Assembly (NCBI GenBank): GCA_035546535.1
Contig: DASZWQ010000083.1
Coordinates: 1 to 64,000 of the forward strand
Direction: 5' to 3'
Source of the DNA: Pirellulales bacterium
GTDB lineage: Bacteria > Planctomycetota > Planctomycetia > Pirellulales > JACPPG01
Length of the DNA stretch: 64,000 nucleotides
The position numbers and the translations under genes were made by a program. Numbering within the stretch: position 1 is the stretch's first letter; every line of letters begins with the position of its first letter. Shown here piece after piece: positions 36,027 to 45,229 of this stretch. The notes under the pieces were generated by a model, which did not search any database, was not told where the DNA came from, and saw only the letters and a program-made list of their open reading frames with translations.

Positions 36027-38417
36027 ATGAGGAAGCGTGGCAACTGGCGCAATTGGCTCCCTGAATTTACTTCGCCGATCTTTGGCAAAAGCACGTCTTC
36101 ACCCACGCGCACGCGGCGCGATTCGCGTCACAGTTGGCGCAGCAGTGGCTTCGAAATGCTCGAAGATCGCAGCATGCTGGCCGCCGGCGTCGTGGCCACT
36201 TACTCCGTCACCAACGACTGGGGGTCGGGCTACCAGGCCCAGATTCAATTGAACAATCCACAGGCGACCAGCATTTCCAATTGGCAGGCGCAGTTCGACC
36301 TCGCCCGCAATATCACCTCGATCTGGAATGCCACGATCGTCAGCCACACCGGTAATCATTACGTCGTTCAGGGCGCCGCATGGGACAGGACGCTGGCAGC
36401 AAATTCCAGCGTCGCCTTCGGCTTCGTCGCCAGCGGCGGCGGCAGCGTGGCGCCGACGAACTACGTGATCAATGGCGTGCCGTCCGGCGGCGGTGGTCAG
36501 CCGGCGCCCACGCCCACGCTCTCGATTGCCGATGTCACGCAAACCGAGGGAAACAGCGGAGCCACGAATTTCCTTTTTAATGTGACACTCTCGGCCGCCT
36601 CGACCACGCCCGTGACCGTCAAGTACGCCACCACCAATGGCACGGCAACCGCCGGCAGCGACTACACGGCCACGAGCGGCACGCTGACGATTCCTGCCGG
36701 CCAACTGAAAGGGCAAATCTCGGTTCCGGTGCTCGGCGACACGATGGTCGAGCCTGACGAGACATTCACGGTCACGCTGAGCAGCCCTACCGGCGCCACG
36801 CTCTCGCGGGCGAGCGCCACCGGCACGATCACCAACGACGACACCGCGCCCGCCTCGGGAAACTTCAAATTCCAAGTCACAAGCGATTGGGGGTCGGGCT
36901 TCACCGGCCAGGTCACGGTCACCAACAGCAGCCAGCAGCCGATCACCAACTGGCAACTGGAATTCGATTTCCCCGCCGCGATCACCTCGATCTGGGACGC
37001 AACGATCATCAGCCACACAGGCAACCACTACGTGATCGGCAACGCCGGCTGGAACAGCACCATTCCGGCCGGCGGTACGGCGTCCTTTGGCTTCAATGGC
37101 AGCCCTGGCAACCTCTCCGTCGTGCCGACGAATTACGTGCTGCACAACGGTACGAGCGGGGGCGGTGGTGGATCCACGGGCACGACCAATCATGCCCCGA
37201 CACCAGCCGCCGACGCCCTACTCGTGAATCCCAGCCAGGCCACCGTTCTCAATGTGCTGGCCAATGACACCGATCCCGACGGCGACCCGCTTTCGGTAAC
37301 CGCCGTGACCACACCGCAGCACGGAACCGCCGTCTTGAACTCCAATGGCACGGTGACCTACACGCCGACAACCGGTTACACCGGCACCGACGCGTTTTCC
37401 TACACCGTAAGCGACGGTCGCGGCGGAACGGCCTCGGCCGCCGTGACACTGACGATCGGCACGCCGGCTTCGACGACCAACTGGCCGGCTCAGTACTATG
37501 CGCCGTACGTCGACGTCACTCTCTACCCGACTTACAACCTGGTCTCTGCGACGCAAACGCAAGGCATCAAGTACTACACGCTGGCCTTCATCACGGCCGA
37601 CGCCCAGAACCAGCCCGCCTGGGGCGGCTACAGCGAGTATGAAATCAACGGCGGCACCTTCGACATGGCGCTACGCCAGCAGGTTGCCCAGGTACGGGCG
37701 CTGGGCGGTGACGTGATGGCGTCGTTCGGCGGCGCCGCGAATCAGGAGCTGGCGCAGGTCATTACCAACGTCAAAACCCTGACGGCCGCGTATCAGACCG
37801 TGGTCACCGACTACAACCTGACACACATCGATTTCGACATCGAAGGCGCGGCGGTCGCCGACCACGCCTCGATCGATCGACGATCGCAGGCGCTTGCCGC
37901 GTTGCAGCAAGCCCAGGCCGCCGCCGGCAAACCGCTGTCGATCTGGTTCACGCTACCCGCACTGCCCACGGGCCTGACGGCCGACGGGCTGTACGTTTTG
38001 CAATCCGCGCTAAAGTACGGTGTTCAGATCGGCGGCGTGAACGTGATGACGATGGACTATGGAGAGTCGGCCGCCCCGAACCCGCAGGGGCAGATGGGCA
38101 CTTTCGCGATCGAAGCCGCCAACAGCCTGTTCACCCAGTTACAAGGGCTCTATGGCGGCGCCAAGACGAGTGCGCAACTGTGGCAGATGATCGGCGTAAC
38201 ACCCATGATCGGAGTCAACGACGATACGAAGGAAGTGTTCGACAAAGCGGCTGCGCAACAGCTCACTACGTTCGCGCAGCAGCACGGCATGGCGCGCATC
38301 TCGATGTGGTCGCTGAACCGCGATACGGCCGGAACAGCGAAGAATTATGTCGACAACACATCGAGCAGTATCACGCAGAGCGCTTTCGACTTCTCGAAGA
38401 TTTTCGAAACGATCTGA
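36027..38417 (+). CDS. Modular GH18 chitinase-like secreted protein (CBM2, Calx-beta, CBM2, GH18)
   Basis: A 796-residue secreted protein. The ATG at 36027 has GGAG 8 nt upstream. The N-terminus is basic and carries MLEDRSMLAA (residues 44-53), a LEPR-XLL-type motif. Then come CBM2 (about 54-150: YSVTNDWGSGYQAQIQL), Calx-beta (165-272), a second CBM2 (278-375: VTSDWGSGFTGQVTVTN), an Ig/cadherin-like module (385-482: LNVLANDTDPDGDPLSV) and a GH18 domain (488-790). The catalytic DxDxE is visible as HIDFDIEG. Likely degrades chitin or a related polymer and binds it through the CBM2 pair. The two CBM2 copies are similar in sequence. A strong terminator follows. Confidence 0.88.
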   Translation: MRKRGNWRNWLPEFTSPIFGKSTSSPTRTRRDSRHSWRSSGFEMLEDRSMLAAGVVATYSVTNDWGSGYQAQIQLNNPQATSISNWQAQFDLARNITSIWNATIVSHTGNHYVVQGAAWDRTLAANSSVAFGFVASGGGSVAPTNYVINGVPSGGGGQPAPTPTLSIADVTQTEGNSGATNFLFNVTLSAASTTPVTVKYATTNGTATAGSDYTATSGTLTIPAGQLKGQISVPVLGDTMVEPDETFTVTLSSPTGATLSRASATGTITNDDTAPASGNFKFQVTSDWGSGFTGQVTVTNSSQQPITNWQLEFDFPAAITSIWDATIISHTGNHYVIGNAGWNSTIPAGGTASFGFNGSPGNLSVVPTNYVLHNGTSGGGGGSTGTTNHAPTPAADALLVNPSQATVLNVLANDTDPDGDPLSVTAVTTPQHGTAVLNSNGTVTYTPTTGYTGTDAFSYTVSDGRGGTASAAVTLTIGTPASTTNWPAQYYAPYVDVTLYPTYNLVSATQTQGIKYYTLAFITADAQNQPAWGGYSEYEINGGTFDMALRQQVAQVRALGGDVMASFGGAANQELAQVITNVKTLTAAYQTVVTDYNLTHIDFDIEGAAVADHASIDRRSQALAALQQAQAAAGKPLSIWFTLPALPTGLTADGLYVLQSALKYGVQIGGVNVMTMDYGESAAPNPQGQMGTFAIEAANSLFTQLQGLYGGAKTSAQLWQMIGVTPMIGVNDDTKEVFDKAAAQQLTTFAQQHGMARISMWSLNRDTAGTAKNYVDNTSSSITQSAFDFSKIFETI

Positions 38418-38449
38418 TCGCGCAACGCCCTCTGTCTCTTGGGCTGGTT

Positions 38450-38517
38450 GCCGCGGCGGTGTGGTTCGGGGATCAAACCCTTGCCAGATCCTCAGGGCCT
38501 GCCGCCGCGGCTTTTTT
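38450..38517 (+). terminator. Rho-independent terminator of the chitinase-like gene
   Basis: GCCGCGGCGG (38450-38459) pairs perfectly with CCGCCGCGGC (38502-38511), followed by six T (38512-38517). The loop is long (42 nt). It abuts the stop codon of the convergent peptidase gene. Confidence 0.75.
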
Positions 38518-39700
38518 ACTGCGGCGGTCCGGCGACGCCGGCCGTGACCACGCCCTGCCCGTTCGCCGAGGGTGCGTCGGCACTCGCCGCGACTGTGTCG
38601 GCGACGACCGGCGGCTGGCCGCCTAATGCGCCGTTTTCGGCGCGGCCCGCGCGCACTAATTGATGAATGAATCGCAGCTTGACGACCACGGGGTCGACGA
38701 AAATCTCGGGCACCACGTCCAAGAGCCCCATGCTGCGATTGACTTCGTTCAGGGCGATGCCCAATTGCTGATAGCGTTTCACCATGTCATCGACGTCGGC
38801 CTCGATCGGCTCCGTCTCGCCGCCGAAACCGACATGCTGAGCCGTATCCAGGCCGCTGATCATGTCCAGATACGTGGCCCAGGTTTCTGCAAAGTCCTCC
38901 CAGGGGTGCATCGTGGCGTAGGCGCTGACATGGCGCTGCGCCCAGTCGGCGGGTGCCCCGTCCTTGTAGTACCTCTCCAGCGCCTCGGCGTAGGTGGGGC
39001 TGTCATGATCGCCAAAGACTTCTCGGCATTCGTCCTCGCGACGCCCCTTCACCAATTGATCCCAGTAATAATGGCCGATTTCGTGGCGAAAGTGGCCGAT
39101 CAAGGTGCGGTGCGCCTCGCCGAAATCAACGCGGAGCTTTTCACGCTCGACGTCGTCGGCTTCCTTGATATTGATCGTGATGCGCCCGGCCGCGTGCCCG
39201 GTGTAGACCCTTTCGACTTTCCCTTTGCCCATCGAGCGCCAGAAGTTCTTGCCGGGTATGACATCGGCCTTGAAGTCGAACGTCAGCGGCGGATTGACCT
39301 GGTCGCTCGCCTTGCCGTAAGGGAGGCCCAGTTCATCCAGATCGTAGAACAAGCGACGCTTGGCAGATTCGAGCAGGCGCCACTTCTCCCAATTTCCAGC
39401 GACCGTCAGATCGGGAATGGTGTCGTTGAAGCGGCAGCAGTCGCACAACGAGCCCGCCGCATCGGCCGTCACACAACGATTGCAGACGTTGTGTTCGGCA
39501 TAGTTCTGGCACTTGGCCAGCGCGGCACCGCAGTTTAAGTTGCCGCAGGTGTACTGGCCGCTGCCGTCGGATAAAAGCGACACGATATTCCGGCACGTCG
39601 GACAAAAGCCGAGATCCTTCCCGCAAGCCACGCACTGACTGTTGTCATAAAAGACGGTGTTCCCACAAGCACATTGATAATTCTGCATACCCTGGTCCAT
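38516..39700 (-). CDS. Zinc-ribbon plus putative zinc metallopeptidase
   Basis: A 394-residue protein of the putative zinc-binding metallopeptidase type (Pfam Peptidase_Mx-like). The first 95 residues are Cys-rich, with CACGN, CVACGKDLGFCPTC and CNRCVTADAAGSLCDCC forming several zinc ribbons. The catalytic motif HEIGHYYWD (HExxH) is in the middle, and HPWEDFAETWATYLDM supplies the downstream Glu typical of this family. No signal peptide is visible, so it is probably cytosolic. The C-terminal 40 residues are low in complexity. A second in-frame ATG at 39688 is an alternative start. Substrate unknown. Confidence 0.88.
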   Translation of the reverse strand: MDQGMQNYQCACGNTVFYDNSQCVACGKDLGFCPTCRNIVSLLSDGSGQYTCGNLNCGAALAKCQNYAEHNVCNRCVTADAAGSLCDCCRFNDTIPDLTVAGNWEKWRLLESAKRRLFYDLDELGLPYGKASDQVNPPLTFDFKADVIPGKNFWRSMGKGKVERVYTGHAAGRITINIKEADDVEREKLRVDFGEAHRTLIGHFRHEIGHYYWDQLVKGRREDECREVFGDHDSPTYAEALERYYKDGAPADWAQRHVSAYATMHPWEDFAETWATYLDMISGLDTAQHVGFGGETEPIEADVDDMVKRYQQLGIALNEVNRSMGLLDVVPEIFVDPVVVKLRFIHQLVRAGRAENGALGGQPPVVADTVAASADAPSANGQGVVTAGVAGPPQ

Positions 39701-39936
39701 CCGCTTGGCTACTGGCTCAATGCGCCGGCGCGACTCAATGGCGAAACGGCGTTTCCGATTTCTCGGAGCGAGAAAATCGACCCCTCAAGCGTAGCTTAGC
39801 AATGGATGTGCCAATGGACAGCATTTGCATGCCCCCTCCGCGGATGGCTTAGACCATTCAAAACCCCGCGTGCCGCCAATGGCACTCGGGCCGGAACCTG
39901 CAACCGCTTCAGAGAATGCCTCTTCCCCGTTCCGGC

Positions 39937-41754
39937 TTACTTGGCCGCCGTCCGGAAGCGATAGACCTTCGGCGCGAGCGGCACACCAAAGCGGCTTTGG
40001 AAGTTGATGTAGTCCGGATCGTTCAGGCCGAACTGGTAATCGTGATCGGGCTCGAGCTTAACTGGCAGCGTGCAAGTCAGACCGTCCGCTGTCCAGGCAG
40101 CTTGCCGCCCCTTTTCCCTCGTGGGGAAGTTCGGGCCAACGTCCACCCAGGACATGCCCTGGCCCATCGGTATGTCGAAAGTCACGCTCAGCTGTTTGAT
40201 GTTGGGATCAACGTCCTTTGCGCCATCAGCAGGAAAGATGCTCGCCACCTTGGGAGCCCGGACCCGCGCGACGACGTCCGGCGCCGCCCCCTTGGTAACG
40301 AAATAAATCGCGGCAGGTCGTGCCGCGACCCCTTCGGCCGAGCGAAAGTTCTGATAGCTGGTCGAATTGATGCCAACGCGATAGAGCGTGCCCCCGGCCA
40401 GCTTCACGCGAAGAAGGCACGTGCGGCGATCCTTCCACGCGGCTTTCTCACCCTTTCGAGTCTCGGGAAATTCCGGGGGTCCGCCGGTCCAACTCATTCC
40501 GCCTTGCATATCACGGTCGAAAGTGACCGAGATCGAAGAGAGGTTCGGATCGACATCCGTCGCGCCGATCGCCGGCTCCGTCGCAACAATTTGCGGATAC
40601 TTGGTCGTCGTGGCGGCCGGCGCCTCGGCCGCGCTCTTATCCTCCGCAGCCGCGTTAAACGGCGCGGCCCCTGGCGCCATCGGGAATGCGAGCAATGCAA
40701 ATAGGGCCACGGCCAGTCCGGATAACCATGACGATCTTGGCCTTCGTGTTTCGAATTCCATGATTTCCTCCAATCGGTTTTGCAGTTTCGTGCCACGCTC
40801 GAACACGCCCACCAGGCTGCCTGCCGCCAGCGACCGACCCCGCGCCGCTGTCAGCACGCGGACGATCGAATCGCCATATTGCTCGGCGGGTAGCTCACTC
40901 TGTCGTAAGACAGCTTCATCGCACGCACATTCACGCTCGTGCCGCAGCTCGCGATTGGCCCACCACACGAACGGGTGAAACCAGAACAAACCCTGTGCCG
41001 CCACCTGCAACCACCCGACGAGCACGTCGTGGCGTTGCCAGTGCACGAGCTCGTGCGTCAGCACAGCACGCAACTCGTGATCGGCAAGGCCATCGAGCAT
41101 CGCCACCGGCAGCACGATCCGCGGCCTTACGACGCCAAACAAGAAAGGGCTGGTCACCTGCGAGGTGGCCAAGAGCTCCGGCAATCGCTTCACACGCAAG
41201 GCCAAACCGATCCGCTCGAGCTCGACGCGCAGCGGGCCTTCGTCGATCACTTGCGCCGCGCGCAGCGCGTGCAACACACGGGCATAGCGACACGCGACGA
41301 GGCCCCAGAACAAGAATAGGCCCGCCCCCCAGGTAAACATGAGCCAGGCGGTGGCCGGCAATCGCGCGGCCGTCGACGCCGGCTCGCTGTGCGTTACATC
41401 GGCACTCGTCGAACGATCTTCTGAGGAGCCCTCGGTCGGGTGTGTCAGGTTCGCATCGGCGTTATCAGTCCCGCGGTCGGTCGCGGGGCGCCACGACAGA
41501 ACTCCCGCGGCGTCGAGCCACGGCCGGGCCAATCGCCCGACGCTCCACGGCGCCGTCAGTCCGGGCGGAATGAAGACTTTGATAATGACTAACAGCCACA
41601 GCGCATGCCGCAAGCGTGGTGATGCACGGCGCAGCAAGACCACCGCCGCGGCGACCAGGCACGTGAGTAAGGCCAATTGCCAACTGGCCGCTGTGACCCA
41701 CCCCCACCACGCGCGCGAAAGCCGCTCAATCAATTGCAGGCTTGGTGCGTTCAT
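39937..41754 (-). CDS. BlaR1/MecR1-type M56 membrane metallopeptidase with Ig-like C-terminal domains
   Basis: A 605-residue membrane protein. The N-terminal half is an M56 peptidase with several membrane segments (WQLALLTCLVAAAVVLLRRA, WLLVIIKVFIPPGL, LMFTWGAGLFLFWGLVACRY). The zinc motif HELVHWQRHD is followed by HERECACDEAV. After a last membrane segment (about residues 342-362) the extracytoplasmic part has two tandem Ig-like SbsA-type domains (ATEPAIGATDVDPNLSSISV and IFPADGAKDVDPNIKQLSV), not the penicillin-binding domain of BlaR1. It lies 3 bp downstream of blaI, so it should be the sensor that relieves BlaI repression by proteolysis. The signal sensed is unknown. Confidence 0.92.
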   Translation of the reverse strand: MNAPSLQLIERLSRAWWGWVTAASWQLALLTCLVAAAVVLLRRASPRLRHALWLLVIIKVFIPPGLTAPWSVGRLARPWLDAAGVLSWRPATDRGTDNADANLTHPTEGSSEDRSTSADVTHSEPASTAARLPATAWLMFTWGAGLFLFWGLVACRYARVLHALRAAQVIDEGPLRVELERIGLALRVKRLPELLATSQVTSPFLFGVVRPRIVLPVAMLDGLADHELRAVLTHELVHWQRHDVLVGWLQVAAQGLFWFHPFVWWANRELRHERECACDEAVLRQSELPAEQYGDSIVRVLTAARGRSLAAGSLVGVFERGTKLQNRLEEIMEFETRRPRSSWLSGLAVALFALLAFPMAPGAAPFNAAAEDKSAAEAPAATTTKYPQIVATEPAIGATDVDPNLSSISVTFDRDMQGGMSWTGGPPEFPETRKGEKAAWKDRRTCLLRVKLAGGTLYRVGINSTSYQNFRSAEGVAARPAAIYFVTKGAAPDVVARVRAPKVASIFPADGAKDVDPNIKQLSVTFDIPMGQGMSWVDVGPNFPTREKGRQAAWTADGLTCTLPVKLEPDHDYQFGLNDPDYINFQSRFGVPLAPKVYRFRTAAK

Positions 41755-41757
41755 TTT

Positions 41758-42147
41758 TCAGCGACCCTTTCGCTTGTCGTCGAGCTGGCGCTTGAGGGCG
41801 CGGATCTCTTCGTCGCTGAGATCGGCCTCTTCGATGAATTGCGCCAACACCGGCGCCGAGGCCTCGCTGATCAGGCGCTCGAAAATCGATCGCACCTCCT
41901 GCCGGGTCATGCGCTGGCGATCGACCGCCGCGCGGTACAGATACGAATTGCCGACCTGGTCGTAGGCCAGTGCCTCTTTCGCCACCAGACGCGACAGTAG
42001 CGTCTTCACGGTCTTGTAGGCCCAACCCCGCTTTTGTGGCAGCCGCGCAAACACGTCGCGGGCGGCCAGTGGTCCATGATCCCACAGGATCTTCATGATT
42101 TCCCACTCGGCCGGCGAAAGCGGCGTCTGCTCGTCACGTCGTGTCAC
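41758..42147 (-). CDS. BlaI/MecI/CopY-family repressor
   Basis: A 129-residue winged-helix repressor (SPAEWEIMKILWDHGPLAAR, then TVKTLLSRLVAKEALAYDQV). BlaI proteins bind TACA-N2-TGTA dyads and are cleaved upon signalling by an M56 partner. The start is GTG at 42147, with GAGGAG about 6 nt upstream. The M56 gene follows after 3 bp, and a matching operator lies 51 bp upstream, so autoregulation of the two-gene operon is likely. Confidence 0.95.
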   Translation of the reverse strand: MTRRDEQTPLSPAEWEIMKILWDHGPLAARDVFARLPQKRGWAYKTVKTLLSRLVAKEALAYDQVGNSYLYRAAVDRQRMTRQEVRSIFERLISEASAPVLAQFIEEADLSDEEIRALKRQLDDKRKGR

Positions 42148-42197
42148 GGCGGCTCCTCTGGGCGGATGGTCTCATGCGCTCACAACGCTCGCCATTA

Positions 42198-42213
42198 GAC
42201 TACACTTGTAATC
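42198..42213. promoter_or_regulatory. BlaI-type operator TACA-CT-TGTA
   Basis: The sequence GACTACACTTGTAATC contains TACA-CT-TGTA (42201-42210), the BlaI/MecI/CopY core, and symmetry extends outward (GA...TC). It is 51 bp upstream of the blaI GTG, placed to overlap its promoter. Confidence 0.75.
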
Positions 42214-42357
42214 CTTTGTCAACAACACTACGGCGAAGCATCGAAAAACGGGCGGAATCCCCGCTAACCGTCCAGATTGCTCGGCGCTGCGGCTTCTTTG
42301 GAAATCGAACAGGTCGGCGACACGAATTGGGCGCCGCCGGCTGCGACGTCGGACCGT

Positions 42358-44310
42358 TTACGGCGTCACGATCGGGAACCACGCGTCGAACGTATCGAGC
42401 AAGCCGAACAACTGCCCCACGCTCGCCACTTTGCCCGTGATTTTGACGCTGCCGTCGCCCAAGGCCTCGGGCATGGTCAACTGCCTGAGCATGATCTTGT
42501 TCAGCGTCGACCGCTCCAGGCTCAAGGTCGCGTCGGCGTCGGCCGCCTGATCTCCGTCCCAATGATTCAGCACCGAGTCGGCCAGTTTGAGCACGTAGCG
42601 CTCCTTGGTGTCGGTGAAATCGAAATTGAGCGTGATCTTCTTGCCAGCCGCTTTCGGTGCATTGAGTCGGATTCCCAGGTAATCGAAGAACTGATCCAAC
42701 GTCAGGGCTTCGACCACGTCGCCGACGGTCGCCGCCGCATTGGCGCCGCGCTTGATGCCATCGCGCAGCTCCTTGGCGCCGGTCAGGTAAAAGTTCCGCC
42801 ACGGTCCCGATTCCGCCTGATAGCCAAGCTGCTCAAGCGTGTCGGCCTGAAGTTCCTTGGCGGCAATATTCTCCGGCTCGGCGAAAACGACATGGTTCAC
42901 GACTTCGGCCACCCAGCGATAATCCCCCTCCTTGAATGCTTCGCGCGCTTTGGACAGCACGGCTTCGGCTCCGCCCATATAGGCGACGTACTTCTTGCTG
43001 GCTTCGACCGGCGGCAAGCGATGCAGCGTGGCGGGATTGCCCTCGAACCAGCCCAGGTAAAACACGTACGTCGATTTCACGTTGTGATTCAACGTGCCGT
43101 AGTAGTCGCGGTTCGACCAATACTTCGCCAGTGGCTCGGGCAGCTCGACCGTTTCGGCGATCTCGGTCATCGTCAGGCCCTGATTGGCCAGCCGCAGCGT
43201 CTGATCGTTGATAAAGCGGTACATGTCGCGCTGCTTTTCCAGGTGCTCGACCACGCGTTCGGTGCCCCACACAGGCCAGTGGTGCATGCCGTAGAGGACC
43301 TCGGCCTCGCCGCCCCACTGTCTTACCGACTTGTGCAGATATTTCGACCAGGCCAGCGGATCGCGCAGCTTCGTGCCGCGCAGCGAGTACAGGTTGTGTT
43401 GCGTATGACAGGCGTTCTCAGCAACCGTCAGCGCCTTTAGTTCTGGCAGGTACCAATGCATTTCCGCGGGCGCTTCGCTGCCCGGGGCAAGCAGAAATTG
43501 AAACTTCAGCGCATCGATCGTTTCCTCTTGTCCATCGCGACGGATATAGACGGTGGGCGGAATGAGGGTCACGGTGCCGGTCGAAGTGGTCATACCGAGC
43601 CCTGCCCCGACCTGCCCGCGCGGCTCGGGCGGCAGCAGGTTGCCGTACATGTAGTTGGCCCGCCGCCCCATCACATTACCGGCCATGACGTTTTCGCTGA
43701 TGGCGTGCTCGAAAAAACCCTCGGGGGCGTAAACCTGGACTTTGCCGGCCTGCACATCATCGCCCGACACGACGCCACGTACGCCGCCGAAGTGATCGAT
43801 GTGTGAGTGCGAGTAGATCACGGCCACCACGTTCCGCTTGGGCCGATGCTGAAAATAAAGTTCTAGCGCCGCACGCGCCGTCTCGGCCGAGATCAACGGG
43901 TCGACGACGATGATTCCGGACACGCCCTCGATGATCGTCATGTTCGAAAGATCACCGTTGCGCACCTGGTAGATGCGATCCACGACCTTGAACAAGCCCG
44001 AGATGTTCACCAGTTGCGATTGCCGCCACAGGCTGGGATTGACCGTGTCTGGCGCGTCTTTGCCTTCCTCGATGAAGGCGTACTTATTCGGGTCCCACAC
44101 CGCATCTCCCGCTTCTGTGCGGATGACCTCCTTGGATAGCGGCGCGATGAAGCCGCGGTGCGCCTCGTCGAACGATTGCCGGTCGGCAAAGGGCAATTGC
44201 TCCCGCACGCGCTGGTTCGCTTGACGCGTGGCGGTGGTCGCGTCTTTTGGCTCGGCAGCCATGCTGGTTCCGGCAACCAACAGCAGCACGATCGCTCTTG
44301 CACAGCGCAT
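42358..44310 (-). CDS. Alkyl sulfatase / SdsA1-like metallo-beta-lactamase-fold hydrolase
   Basis: A 650-residue exported hydrolase with signal peptide ending SMAAEP. The MBL motif HSHIDHFGG is intact. The long conserved middle (ENVMAGNVMGRRANYMYGNL, AENACHTQHNLYSLRG, EVLYGMHHWPVWG) is that of type III alkyl sulfatases such as SdsA1 and YjcS, which release sulfate from alkyl sulfate surfactants. A dimerisation helical domain and a C-terminal SCP2-like lipid-binding domain (about residues 530-650) follow. Length matches the family (about 650). Upstream is the divergent ABC transporter; regulation is not evident. Confidence 0.93.
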   Translation of the reverse strand: MRCARAIVLLLVAGTSMAAEPKDATTATRQANQRVREQLPFADRQSFDEAHRGFIAPLSKEVIRTEAGDAVWDPNKYAFIEEGKDAPDTVNPSLWRQSQLVNISGLFKVVDRIYQVRNGDLSNMTIIEGVSGIIVVDPLISAETARAALELYFQHRPKRNVVAVIYSHSHIDHFGGVRGVVSGDDVQAGKVQVYAPEGFFEHAISENVMAGNVMGRRANYMYGNLLPPEPRGQVGAGLGMTTSTGTVTLIPPTVYIRRDGQEETIDALKFQFLLAPGSEAPAEMHWYLPELKALTVAENACHTQHNLYSLRGTKLRDPLAWSKYLHKSVRQWGGEAEVLYGMHHWPVWGTERVVEHLEKQRDMYRFINDQTLRLANQGLTMTEIAETVELPEPLAKYWSNRDYYGTLNHNVKSTYVFYLGWFEGNPATLHRLPPVEASKKYVAYMGGAEAVLSKAREAFKEGDYRWVAEVVNHVVFAEPENIAAKELQADTLEQLGYQAESGPWRNFYLTGAKELRDGIKRGANAAATVGDVVEALTLDQFFDYLGIRLNAPKAAGKKITLNFDFTDTKERYVLKLADSVLNHWDGDQAADADATLSLERSTLNKIMLRQLTMPEALGDGSVKITGKVASVGQLFGLLDTFDAWFPIVTP

Positions 44311-44464
44311 AGTGATTGTCCTTCTTGGGCTAATCGACAGGCAGAACGCGACGAGAGTGCAGCCGAGCGCACCGCCGCGCGAAACCAGGGAAGTTTACCT
44401 CGCAATCGTGCGTTCGAGCATTAGCGCTAATGACTGGCGTTGCTGCGAGTGCGCGGGCATAGTA

Positions 44465-45208
44465 GTGCTTGATCAGCATTACTTTTCCCCGGCCGCGGAA
44501 CTCCCGGCTTTGCACGAATCGACACGCAACGAATTGGCCATCCAGGCGATAGGACTGGCGAAGTCTTACGGCGGCGCGTCCGCGCCGGTCCATGCCTTGC
44601 GCGGCGTCACGCTCACGGTTCGTCCGGGGGAACGCGTCGCACTGTTGGGCAAATCCGGCTCCGGCAAGTCGACGCTATTGAATCTACTCGGAGGTCTCGA
44701 TCGCCCATCGTCGGGTGCGTTGCACGTCGCCGGGCAAGATCTCACCGCCCTGGCCGATCGCCCCTTGGCCCAGTTCCGTTCGGCCGCAGTGGGCATGATC
44801 TTTCAGTCGTTCAACCTGGTCATGTCGCGTTCCGCGCTTGAGAACGTCGAGCTGCCGATGATCTTTGCCGGCCAGCCCGCCGCCGCGCGCCGCACGATCG
44901 CCCGGCAGGCGCTCGAAGCGGTCGGCCTCGGCGAGCGGCTGGACCATCGCCCGGCGCAGCTGAGCGGTGGCGAAAACCAGCGCGTGGCGATCGCCCGCGC
45001 CCTGGTCAATCGGCCGCAAATCCTGCTCGCCGATGAGCCGACGGGAAATCTCGACAGCGCCACGGCGGGCGAAATCGTGAGGCTGATCTCCACGCACCTG
45101 GCAGAACATCGAACGACGCTGGTTCTGGTCACACACGACGAAGAACTCGCGCAAAACCATGCGGAACGCATCATCCGCCTGAAAGATGGTCAGCTCCAAG
45201 AGAGTTAG
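44465..45208 (+). CDS. ABC transporter ATP-binding protein (MacB/LolD type)
   Basis: The ATPase of an ABC exporter. Walker A GKSGSGKST, the signature LSGGENQRVAIARAL and Walker B ILLADEPTG are all present, and the sequence FQSFNLVMSRSALENVELPM is typical of the LolD/MacB class. The start is uncertain: the frame is open from 44228, but the ATPase fold begins only at ELAIQAIGLAKSYGG. GTG at 44465 and TTG at 44534 are the plausible starts. The permease gene follows after 21 bp, so the two form an operon divergent from the alkyl sulfatase. Confidence 0.92.
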   Translation: MLDQHYFSPAAELPALHESTRNELAIQAIGLAKSYGGASAPVHALRGVTLTVRPGERVALLGKSGSGKSTLLNLLGGLDRPSSGALHVAGQDLTALADRPLAQFRSAAVGMIFQSFNLVMSRSALENVELPMIFAGQPAAARRTIARQALEAVGLGERLDHRPAQLSGGENQRVAIARALVNRPQILLADEPTGNLDSATAGEIVRLISTHLAEHRTTLVLVTHDEELAQNHAERIIRLKDGQLQES

Positions 45209-45229
45209 CGACGCTCCGGGGAACACATT

